From assembly GCA_000336895.1 (NCBI GenBank), contig AOLX01000014.1, forward strand, positions 487,256 to 551,255: a stretch of DNA of 64,000 bases, given 5' to 3'. A model generated the notes under the pieces. That model did not search any database, was not told where the DNA came from, and saw only the letters and a list, made by a program, of their open reading frames with translations. A program made the position numbers and the translations under genes. Source of the DNA: Haloarcula argentinensis DSM 12282. Its GTDB lineage: Archaea > Halobacteriota > Halobacteria > Halobacteriales > Haloarculaceae. Below are positions 36,714 to 43,986 of the stretch, in pieces. Each line of letters opens with the position of its first letter. Position 1 is the stretch's first letter.

Positions 36714-37709
36714 CTACCGCCGGAAGGAGAGACCCTCGATATCGCCGTCGGCGACGCCGGCGATACCCGCGCCGAGGGCGAAGGCGACCTGCTGTGCGCC
36801 CCCGCGGAGTTTTCCTGTCAGTCCGCGTTCGGGCTCGTACTCCTTGATAGTCACATCCTCGCCCAGCCGTTGCTCCAAGCTCGCCTCGACGTCGTCTCGC
36901 GTGCCGAGTCGGTCGACAAGCCCACGTTCTTCGGCCTCCTCGCCGAGGAAGATGCGCGCTTCGGTGTCTTTGAGCGTCTCGGCGTCCATCTCGCGGCCCT
37001 CGGCTACAGTGTCGATGAACTGGTCGTAGTAGTCGTCGACAATGCCCTGCAGGTACTCGCGCTCGTCTTCGGACATTTCCTTCAGCGGGACGCCGGCGTC
37101 TTTGTACTCACCAGCGGTGAACTGCTCGTAGGAGAGGCCCAGGCGGTCGGCCAGTTCCTTGGCGTTGACCCGCGAGCCGACGACGCCGATGGAGCCGACG
37201 ATAGAGCCCTCGCGCGCCCACAGTTCGTCACAGCCGGCGGCGATGTCGTAGCCACCGCTGGCACAGACGTCCGTCGCGTAGGCGATGGTCGGCCCGTCGA
37301 ACTGCTCGGCGGCGATGCGAATGTCCTCGCTGGGGACGATTTCGCCGCCCGGCGTGTTCAGCTTCAGGAGCAGTGCCTCCGAGCCGCGGTCGGAGTCAGC
37401 GCGTTCGATCTGTTCGACGATGTCGTCGGCCGACGCGCCGACCGGCGGACTGGTGATGCCACCACCGCCGTCACGGCTGATCGGCCCTTCGACGGCGACT
37501 TCCGCGACGTTGTGTGCCGGGAGGAGGGAGCCGGCGATGTTACTGCCGATACGGGCTGTGGCGACGGCGACAGCGACGACAAGCAGGACGCCGAGCAACT
37601 GTGCGAGGGTGTCGGGCGTTCTGACAAACAGCACCCACCCCAGGATCGTCCCGATACCGACGATAACTACCACCAGTAACCCGCGAACGATGTCGTCTGC
37701 GCCCGCCAT
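36714..37709 (-). CDS. sppA: Signal peptide peptidase SppA (S49 family)
   Basis: This 331-residue membrane-anchored protease has two N-terminal hydrophobic segments (about residues 8-27 and 33-55), then the S49 core: LLKLNTPGGEIVPSEDI, the nucleophile Ser in CASGGYDIAAGCDELWA, GSIVGSIGVVG, and YKDAGVPLKEMSEDEREY with the general-base lysine. It digests signal peptides left in the membrane. The ATG overlaps the stop of the PAC2 gene by one base. Confidence 0.93.
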   Translation of the reverse strand: MAGADDIVRGLLVVVIVGIGTILGWVLFVRTPDTLAQLLGVLLVVAVAVATARIGSNIAGSLLPAHNVAEVAVEGPISRDGGGGITSPPVGASADDIVEQIERADSDRGSEALLLKLNTPGGEIVPSEDIRIAAEQFDGPTIAYATDVCASGGYDIAAGCDELWAREGSIVGSIGVVGSRVNAKELADRLGLSYEQFTAGEYKDAGVPLKEMSEDEREYLQGIVDDYYDQFIDTVAEGREMDAETLKDTEARIFLGEEAEERGLVDRLGTRDDVEASLEQRLGEDVTIKEYEPERGLTGKLRGGAQQVAFALGAGIAGVADGDIEGLSFRR

Positions 37710-38446
37710 TACTGATACATCCCGAGCGGCCGTGCGCTCGTGCTCTCCTCTTGATTCTCCTGCAGTTGCTGTGCGAGCTGTGCCTTGGCACGCCCGATTT
37801 CTTCGGCCTGCTCGACCAGCGCCTCGGTGTCAATCTCGAAGTCAGTGAGCGGACTGATACCCGTCTGCAGGAGCGCCCGCGCCGCTTCCGGGTCGGGGAA
37901 CTGCTGGTCGGCTTCGACGATAAGTCCGACGCTCGTCAGCCCAGTTCGCTGTGATTCGTGGACCAGCGCGCCGGTCGGCCCGGTAACCGCGCCGTTCTCA
38001 GAGGGCGGATTTACGCCCGCTCCCTCAAGCATCGCCGCTCCGTCGCCCGTCGAAATACCGTACACGGCCGGAACCCCGTCTTTCTCCGCAGGACGGCCGC
38101 TGAGATAGATCGGCGTCGCGTCGCTGGTCTCGAACCAGCCGACCATACAGCTGGCGAACTCCTTCGCGCCGGACGGGGAAACCGGTGCGTCGCTCTGGAG
38201 GACGAGCAGGTCGCGATCCTCATCCGCGTACAGCCGGACCGGTGGGCGAACCTCCGGGTCGTCCGTCCCGTACACGGCGATTTCTGGCAATCCCTCGCAG
38301 TGTGCCGACGCGTAGTACTCCATGTCGTAGACATCGACGAGGTGGTCAGCGGCTATCTTGCCGACGAGGCCGACGCCCGGGAGCCCCTCGACCAGTGTCG
38401 GGGAGTCGAGGGAGATGTCGTCGCGGTGGACCTGTATGTGTGCCAT
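37709..38446 (-). CDS. PAC2 / proteasome-assembly-chaperone family protein
   Basis: This 245-residue protein starts MAHIQVHRDDISLDSPTLVEGLPGVG with the PAC2-family GLPGVGLVGKIAADHL segment, then GISTGDGAAMLEG and GPTGALVHESQRTGL. It ends in a coiled-coil-like tail (LVEQAEEIGRAKAQLAQQLQENQEE). Archaeal members are related to the PbaB family of proteasome-assembly chaperones or ATP-independent homologues. It heads a four-gene leftward operon with sppA. Confidence 0.85.
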   Translation of the reverse strand: MAHIQVHRDDISLDSPTLVEGLPGVGLVGKIAADHLVDVYDMEYYASAHCEGLPEIAVYGTDDPEVRPPVRLYADEDRDLLVLQSDAPVSPSGAKEFASCMVGWFETSDATPIYLSGRPAEKDGVPAVYGISTGDGAAMLEGAGVNPPSENGAVTGPTGALVHESQRTGLTSVGLIVEADQQFPDPEAARALLQTGISPLTDFEIDTEALVEQAEEIGRAKAQLAQQLQENQEESTSARPLGMYQ

Positions 38447-38533
38447 ACCTCGGATATCGTCCGCCGGCGGCTTGAAAGCCATGGGCCGGTGCCGTTCGAA
38501 ACCCACAAACCGACCGCCAGCGAACGCCGGACA

Positions 38534-39445
38534 ATGGAACCACTCGACCGCTACCGACCCATCATCGACGACTTCGAGGCGTTCATCGACGCGTGTGAAC
38601 GCCCGCTGCCGTCGGCTGTCAGGGTCAACACGATCAAAGCCACCGTCGAGCGGGTCCGGACGGCGCTTGCGGATGCAGACATCGCCTACGACCCCGTCGA
38701 CTGGCACGACGGTCTGTTCGTCCTGCCCGAAGATTCACCGGGCGCGAACTGGCCGTACTTCCACGGCTGGATTCACGGGCAAGAAGAAGTGTCCGTGATT
38801 CCGGCGACCGTACTGGACCCTCAGCCCGGTGAGCGAGTCTGGGACGCCTGTGCGGCACCGGGGAGCAAGACGACCCAGCTCGCCGCGCGGATGGAGGATG
38901 CCGGCGAAGTCGTCGCAACCGACAACAATCTCGGACGTATCTCGGCGCTGCGGACCAACACTGAGCGGCTGGGGGCGACGACGGTTGCCGTTACCCACGA
39001 GGACGGCCGCAACCACTCGCTCAAGCCCTTCGGCGGCGAGGGATACGACCGGGCGCTCGTCGACGTCCCCTGTTCCTGTGAGGGGACGATTCGCAAGAAC
39101 CCCGACACACTGGAGGACTGGTCGCTCTCACACGTCGAAGGCATTTCCGGCGTGCAGAAAGGTATCCTCAAGCGCGCCGTCGAAGTGACCGAGCCCGGCG
39201 GAACCGTCGTCTACTCCACCTGCACGTTCGCCCCGGAGGAAAACGAGGCCGTGCTGGACTACGTGCTCGACGAAGTTGCCTGTGAAATCGTGGACTACGA
39301 CCTCCCGCTCGATCACGCCTCGGGGATCACCGAGTGGCAGGACGAGCGCTTCGACCCGAGCGTGACCAACGCTAAACGCATCTACCCGCATCACAACGAT
39401 ACAGGTGGGTTCTTCTGTGCAAAACTGGAGGTGCCTGCAGAATGA
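38534..39445 (+). CDS. RsmB/NOP-family RNA m5C methyltransferase
   Basis: This 303-residue enzyme has the SAM site VWDACAAPGSKTTQLAARM (about residue 97), the catalytic cysteine pair in VDVPCSCEG and VVYSTCTFAPEEN, and an N-terminal RNA-binding part (PSAVRVNTIKATVERV). It methylates C5 of cytosine in tRNA or rRNA. It ends soon after the catalytic domain and lacks the C-terminal PUA-like domain seen in RsmF/NSUN-type enzymes; the next gene, overlapping by 4 bp, looks like that domain. Confidence 0.92.
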   Translation: MEPLDRYRPIIDDFEAFIDACERPLPSAVRVNTIKATVERVRTALADADIAYDPVDWHDGLFVLPEDSPGANWPYFHGWIHGQEEVSVIPATVLDPQPGERVWDACAAPGSKTTQLAARMEDAGEVVATDNNLGRISALRTNTERLGATTVAVTHEDGRNHSLKPFGGEGYDRALVDVPCSCEGTIRKNPDTLEDWSLSHVEGISGVQKGILKRAVEVTEPGGTVVYSTCTFAPEENEAVLDYVLDEVACEIVDYDLPLDHASGITEWQDERFDPSVTNAKRIYPHHNDTGGFFCAKLEVPAE

Positions 39446-39942
39446 GCGATCAGAGTACGGAGTTCACGCGGCTCCCAGAGACGGACGAAGCGCGCGACGA
39501 CCCCGAGCGAGCGACCCGACAGGAAGTGCTCGACTTCTGGGCTGAACGCTTTGGCGTCCCGCCGGAGACCTTCGAGGGGTACACCTTCTGGGAGCGCGGT
39601 GCTGGCAAACTGTGGCTGTATCAGGGCAGCCCGCCGTCGCCAGTCGATATCGAAGGACTGGGAATGACGTTCCTGCGGACACGCCAGGAACACTGGAAGC
39701 CGACGCTGGAGGCCGTCCAGCGGTTCGGCGAGCACGCCAGCCAGAACGTCATCCACCTCGATGCGGACGCTGCCCGGGCGTTCGTGGCCGGCGAGGATCA
39801 GGAACTCGACTGGGACGGTGACTGGGGGTATCTCGTCGTCACTCACGACCTTGCTGGTGAGGCCGAACCGGTCGGCGTCGGCCTGTACGTCTACGGCGAA
39901 CTCAGATCACAGGTCCCGAAGGGCCGGCGGCGCGAGGTCTGA
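39442..39942 (+). CDS. RsmF-tail/PUA-like protein (DUF7122-like)
   Basis: This 166-residue protein has segments resembling the C-terminal domain of RsmF-type methyltransferases: GLGMTFLRTRQEHWKPTLEAV, then NVIHLDADAARAFVAGEDQE, then GYLVVTHD...PVGVGLYVYGELRSQVPKGRRRE. These parallel the 'Y-L-x-G-x' and 'G-x-G-K...PKGLR' pattern of that tail. It overlaps the methyltransferase gene by 4 bp (ATGA), so the two probably form one split enzyme. I believe it is annotated DUF7122, unverified. Confidence 0.75.
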   Translation: MSDQSTEFTRLPETDEARDDPERATRQEVLDFWAERFGVPPETFEGYTFWERGAGKLWLYQGSPPSPVDIEGLGMTFLRTRQEHWKPTLEAVQRFGEHASQNVIHLDADAARAFVAGEDQELDWDGDWGYLVVTHDLAGEAEPVGVGLYVYGELRSQVPKGRRREV

Positions 39943-39975
39943 CCCGGGCGGTACGACCACTTGGACGAGAACGGC

Positions 39976-41784
39976 TCAGCTGCTGGAAGACTTCGCGGCT
40001 GCCGTTCCTTGCATCGCGTACAACTCCGCGTACGTCCCGTCGTCGTCGAGCAGTTCGGCGTGGCTCCCCCGTTCCGTTACCCGCCCATCCTCGACGGTGT
40101 ATATTCGGTCGGCATTGGAGACGGTCGAGAGTCGGTGGGCGATTGCGATCACGGTCTTGTCTCCGTCAAGCGTCTTGACGGTTCGATGGATCTGCCGTTC
40201 CAGATTCGAGTCGAGGTCACTGGTGGCCTCATCGAGCACGAGCACCTCCGCATCGGTCAGGAGCGCTCGCGCCAGTGCGACGCGCTGGCGCTGCCCGCCG
40301 GACAGTTTCACGCCGTCGTCGCCCAGCACCGTGTCGAGCCCCTGCGGGAGGTCATTGAGGAACTCGAGGACGAGAGCCTTCTCGGCGACTTCGTAGAGCG
40401 TCTCGTCGGAGATATCCCGGCCGGCAGTGAGGTTGTACCGCAACGTGTCGTTGAAGATATGTGGGTCCTGTCGGACCATCGCAACAGCGCCACGCCATTC
40501 GTCGAGGGCATAGGTCGAAATCGGCGTCCCGTTCGCTAGGATGTCACCGCTATCCGCCGCATAGAGCCGAGTGAGCAGCGAGACGACTGTCGACTTGCCG
40601 CCGCCGGACTCGCCGACGATACCGATGAACTCGCCTCGCTCGACAGTCATCGAGAAGTCTGCAAGCACTGGCTCGTCTTCGTAGGCAAACGAGACGTTCT
40701 CGAACGCGATCTGCCGGATTCGGTTCGGGACCGGTTCCCCACCGGTCGTCTCCTGTTGGGATTCGAGGCGGTCGATGAACTGGTGCGTTCGAACCAGATG
40801 TGGTAGCTCTCCCTCGATAGCGTAGACGGTGGAGTTGAGCGAGCTCAGTCGGGGCGCGAGTCGGAGCATCGCGAACAGGAACACGCCGAGTTCCGGGATA
40901 GACAGCGCCCGGAAACTGAGTGCAACGTAGACGAGCCCGAATAGGAGTAGCGAGACCGAGAGTCGATAGAAGCTGCCGATTGCGACCTCGTTCCGGCGAA
41001 CAGCGATGCTGGTCGAAGTGTATTGGTTGAGCGTGGCCCGAAACTCGGCAAGCAGCCCGTCGCGCATGCCGAACAGCTTCACGTCACGGATACCCTGCGT
41101 CCCCGCCTGTGTTGTCTCCTGTAGCTGTTCGTTTGCCGTCGCCACACGGTCGCCGACGGCGTACCCGGGCTCGATGCCGTATCTGATGATCGCTGTGACA
41201 CCGCCGAGAGCGACAGCCGAACCGACTGCCAGCATCGGTGCGATAGCCAGCGCGATTCCGATATACACCAGACAGAGGATTGCCTGCTGGAAGAACTGGA
41301 TAATCCGGCCGATGACACGCCCGGCGTAGCGGGTCTGTGTCAGAATCGTGTTCATGATGTCGTCGGACCCCTTATCATCGTAGTAGGCAACTGATGCGCC
41401 CATTGCCAGTTCGTAGCCCCGGTCTTTGAGGTCACGTTCGTACGTCTGTGTGAGCTTCGCCGCGAGCCATTTCACGGTAAACGACGCCGTGTACCGGACG
41501 ACCATCACGCACGCGAGGCCGGCCAACAGGAATTCGAGTGTGAGCGGCAGTCCTGCAGCGGTGTACGCGGAAAGGAATTGACCGGTGATGCCGTCCGGCT
41601 GAAACGGGAGGCCCTGGCCGGTCTGTGCGGCGTCGAGTATCGGAAACAGGAACGAGAGGCCGACGCCTTCCAGCAGCATCACGAAGAGGCTGGCGGCGAC
41701 GATACTCCCCGTCAGCGCCGGTCGATACAGCGCCACGCGGCGCAACGATGCGTATCTTTCACTGACCGAGGGAGTCGTAGCCAT
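39976..41784 (-). CDS. ABC exporter (fused permease-ATPase) of the RiPP cluster
   Basis: This 602-residue half-transporter has six predicted transmembrane helices (about 30-320) and a C-terminal ATPase with Walker A GESGGGKST, signature KLSGGQRQRVALARALL, Walker B VLVLDEATSDLD and the H-loop AHRLSTV. There is no C39 peptidase domain, as in lasso-peptide D-type exporters where leader removal is done by B2. It is divergent from the PqqD-like gene with 148 bp between the starts. Export of the processed peptide is inference from the neighbourhood; a lipid or drug exporter remains possible. Confidence 0.85.
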   Translation of the reverse strand: MATTPSVSERYASLRRVALYRPALTGSIVAASLFVMLLEGVGLSFLFPILDAAQTGQGLPFQPDGITGQFLSAYTAAGLPLTLEFLLAGLACVMVVRYTASFTVKWLAAKLTQTYERDLKDRGYELAMGASVAYYDDKGSDDIMNTILTQTRYAGRVIGRIIQFFQQAILCLVYIGIALAIAPMLAVGSAVALGGVTAIIRYGIEPGYAVGDRVATANEQLQETTQAGTQGIRDVKLFGMRDGLLAEFRATLNQYTSTSIAVRRNEVAIGSFYRLSVSLLLFGLVYVALSFRALSIPELGVFLFAMLRLAPRLSSLNSTVYAIEGELPHLVRTHQFIDRLESQQETTGGEPVPNRIRQIAFENVSFAYEDEPVLADFSMTVERGEFIGIVGESGGGKSTVVSLLTRLYAADSGDILANGTPISTYALDEWRGAVAMVRQDPHIFNDTLRYNLTAGRDISDETLYEVAEKALVLEFLNDLPQGLDTVLGDDGVKLSGGQRQRVALARALLTDAEVLVLDEATSDLDSNLERQIHRTVKTLDGDKTVIAIAHRLSTVSNADRIYTVEDGRVTERGSHAELLDDDGTYAELYAMQGTAAAKSSSS

Positions 41785-41932
41785 TGTTCGGGATGCGGTT
41801 TCTATGAGGCATAGTTACCGGCTTACTACGGCCGGGTCGTTCGGGAGCGAAGGGCACGTCTACCGGCAGTTAGAGCGGCGGCGGGGAGGAAAAGAGGCCA
41901 TAACAAATAGTGCGAGTAGCGCGGATATCCGT

Positions 41933-42229
41933 ATGGTCGCAATAGATTCCGGATTGACTGTCGTCGCAACTGATAACTGTGTCACCACGACTATCGACGG
42001 GGAAATCGTGTTGCTCAACAACGAGACGGGGCGGTACCAGGGCCTGTCGGGAGTCGGCCCGGATATCTGGGAGCGAATTCAGGAACCGACTGAGCCAGCG
42101 GACATCGTCTCGGCGCTGGTCGGGGAGTACGATGTCGACAGAAACCGAGCGGCAAATGACGTGGAACACTTTCTGGAAACGCTTGCCGGGGAGCAACTCA
42201 TCAATGTCGATGCGAGCCCGACTCCGTGA
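41933..42229 (+). CDS. PqqD-like RiPP recognition protein (lasso B1)
   Basis: This 98-residue PqqD-fold protein matches the family pattern well: DGEIVLLNNETGRYQGLSGVGPDIWERIQ followed by PADIVSALVGEYDVDRNRAANDVEHFLETLAGEQLI. Such stand-alone PqqD proteins (RRE, or B1) bind the leader peptide and present the precursor to the B2 protease. Its 3' end overlaps the B2 gene by 20 bp, indicating translational coupling. Confidence 0.9.
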   Translation: MVAIDSGLTVVATDNCVTTTIDGEIVLLNNETGRYQGLSGVGPDIWERIQEPTEPADIVSALVGEYDVDRNRAANDVEHFLETLAGEQLINVDASPTP

Positions 42230-42647
42230 GTGCAGAGCGTTGCCTCGGGGACAGAAGCTTTTGCTCTGTGAAGCAGTGGTACTGATCGCTGCGAGCAAGG
42301 TACTGCTTGCAGTCGCTGGGCTGGAGGACGCGGAGCGATATTTCGGTACGGCCGCTCAGTTTCTCCCCTGCCATCGACAGTCTGCGTCACCGGAGTCTGT
42401 CCGCTGGGCGGTTTTGACAGCAGGATCGTGTCTACCGGGCACCTACGATTGTCTCGACCGAGCACTCACTGGTAGTACACTGCTGGTCGCCAACGACTTG
42501 CCGCATCGTCTCCGCTTCGGCGTGGATCCGCAGTCCGATACGTTCGAGGCACACGCTTGGATCGAATCGAACGGGGATGTCCTTATCGGAGATATCGACG
42601 ACTTCGGGCGTTTCCGAACACTCACCGAACGCGAAGTACGTGGCTAA
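42210..42647 (+). CDS. Lasso-peptide B2 leader protease (transglutaminase-like)
   Basis: This 145-residue protein has the B2 (Transglut_core3) arrangement: Cys81 in TYDCLDRALTGSTLL, then HRLRFGVDPQ, then His115 in FEAHAWIESNG and Asp128 in LIGDIDDFGRF, giving a Cys-His-Asp triad. B2 cuts the leader from the precursor after the residue following the conserved Thr. The ATG at 42210 lies inside the PqqD-like gene, and an N-terminal helix (LLLCEAVVLIAASKVLLAV) matches the family. The precursor gene is 92 bp downstream. Confidence 0.88.
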   Translation: MRARLRECRALPRGQKLLLCEAVVLIAASKVLLAVAGLEDAERYFGTAAQFLPCHRQSASPESVRWAVLTAGSCLPGTYDCLDRALTGSTLLVANDLPHRLRFGVDPQSDTFEAHAWIESNGDVLIGDIDDFGRFRTLTEREVRG

Positions 42648-42690
42648 CGAATAGTAAACACTCTATTCTGTAGTGGTTCAACGATAATAG

Positions 42691-42700
42691 ATACTATAAC
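42691..42700 (+). promoter_or_regulatory. TATA-like element of the precursor gene
   Basis: ATACTATAAC lies 40-49 bp before the precursor ATG, predicting a leader of about 20 nt that includes GGGGGT (42729-42734), a partial Shine-Dalgarno match 5 bp before the start. A separate promoter would allow strong precursor expression relative to the enzymes. Confidence 0.45.
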
Positions 42701-42739
42701 AAAGACACCGACATCTGAAACCAGGGCCGGGGGTAACCC

Positions 42740-42838
42740 ATGAAGGAATACGAAACGCCGTCGGTCGAAACGTACGGAACTGTCGAGGAAAAAACGAACT
42801 GGTGGGACCACGACGACGGATACGGGAAGTGGAGCTAA
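42740..42838 (+). CDS. Lasso-type RiPP precursor peptide, 32 residues
   Basis: The leader MKEYETPSVETYGTVEEKT matches the lasso leader pattern YxxPx[LV]xxxGxxxxxT exactly (Tyr4, Pro7, Val9, Gly13, Thr19). Thr19 is expected at position -2, so the core should be residues 21-32, WWDHDDGYGKWS. Lasso cores need Asp or Glu at core position 7-9 for the macrolactam; here those are Gly27, Tyr28 and Gly29, with Asp at 3, 5 and 6. Cleavage one or two residues earlier would place Asp25/Asp26 at position 7 or 8. The C-terminal Ser32 is the residue phosphorylated in paeninodin-type precursors. It sits between B2 and an HprK-like kinase. Confidence 0.8.
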   Translation: MKEYETPSVETYGTVEEKTNWWDHDDGYGKWS

Positions 42839-42869
42839 CGTCCACAGCGGGCTCACATATCTAACAGAC

Positions 42870-42881
42870 TTCTCTTTTATT
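42870..42881 (+). terminator. T-rich putative terminator after the precursor gene
   Basis: TTCTCTTTTATT begins 31 bp after the precursor stop codon. Archaeal termination uses such T tracts without a hairpin. It would separate an abundant precursor transcript from the kinase gene, which begins at 43072. Confidence 0.35.
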
Positions 42882-43071
42882 GGTACTCGACACTGGCGAC
42901 GTTCAGTGTATTCACCGCGACGGTTCTATCGATATGTACTGGGAGTAAAGAACCCATTCTTATCCACCACAGCAGTCAAGCGGTCTGCTATGAACAAGGG
43001 GTGCCGTAGATGGGGTGTGTTTCAACATAGATGGAATCGGCGGACAACCACGCAGGGAGGAAACTAGCCGG

Positions 43072-43986
43072 ATGGCGACGACAAACGCAGCCACGTACGA
43101 AGCCTTTGGCCTGACGGTCCGCTCGGCTTTCGACGTACCGGAGCTTCCACCCGCTGAGACAGCGCCCGACGGGCGAGTCGATGTCACCATCACCGAGGAA
43201 CGGATTCCCCGCCCACTGTCGGCTGCGTCCGGGACGACCTTTCACGCGGTAACCGAGCGCGAATACTACCTTCTATACGATGCCGCAACGGTCAGAATTT
43301 GCGACGGCACGTCCATCGCTGTGGACCCGGCCGAGGGCGTGCCCAGCGAAGTGCTCCGTCATGTATTGGTCGGCCCGGCGTTGAACCACCTGCTGGATCA
43401 ACGGGGCTACTTCGTGCTGCACGCCAGTACTGTCAGCATCGACGGGCGTGCAGTGGCGTTCGTCGGGGAGTCGGGGGTCGGAAAAACGACAACTGCGATG
43501 GCCTGCCTGCTCGACGGACACCGTGTCCTGAGCGACGACGTGGCTGCGATAGCGCTGGACGATGAAGGACCGATTGTCCGGAGCGGCTACCCATCGATGA
43601 AACTCGATCCGGAGGCAGTTGAGGCGTTCGACCCCCCGGTCGAACCACCGGAACAGGTCCACGACGGGCGCCCTCGACACTTCTACGGGCTCAGGCACGA
43701 CCAGCCCGCGACTCCGGTACCGTTAGAGCGCATTTACCTCCTCGAAGACGGCGAAACAATCGAAGTAGAATCAGTCAGGCCGAACGAGCAGATCATGGCG
43801 CTCGTCGATAACACGTACACGCTGGGCGCGCTGGAAGCCGACGGTCAGGCCGTGTCTAACTTCGACGCCTGCGGGGAGATCGTCGACAAGACAAATATAA
43901 GACGGCTTCGCCGGCCACGAGATCTCGATACGATTCGGGATGTCGCAGCCAGAATTCAGTCTGATCTCAAGAGCGATTCATGCTGA
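43072..43986 (+). CDS. HprK-like serine kinase of the RiPP cluster
   Basis: This 304-residue protein has an HPr-kinase C-terminal-type fold: His117 in FVLHASTVSIDG, Walker A GESGVGKTT (132-140), GHRVLSDDVAAI with adjacent aspartates 155-156, and SGYPSMKLDPEAV. In paeninodin-type lasso clusters an HprK-like kinase phosphorylates the C-terminal Ser of the precursor; the adjacent precursor here ends in Ser. An SD-like GGGAGG precedes the ATG at 43072; GTG at 43015 is a less likely alternative. It overlaps the nucleotidyltransferase gene by 7 bp. Confidence 0.85.
   Translation: MATTNAATYEAFGLTVRSAFDVPELPPAETAPDGRVDVTITEERIPRPLSAASGTTFHAVTEREYYLLYDAATVRICDGTSIAVDPAEGVPSEVLRHVLVGPALNHLLDQRGYFVLHASTVSIDGRAVAFVGESGVGKTTTAMACLLDGHRVLSDDVAAIALDDEGPIVRSGYPSMKLDPEAVEAFDPPVEPPEQVHDGRPRHFYGLRHDQPATPVPLERIYLLEDGETIEVESVRPNEQIMALVDNTYTLGALEADGQAVSNFDACGEIVDKTNIRRLRRPRDLDTIRDVAARIQSDLKSDSC

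Noticed and set aside
36336-37679. A 447-codon open frame opposite sppA and DUF373
   Set aside because: It is a shadow frame; the opposite-strand genes are conserved and contiguous.
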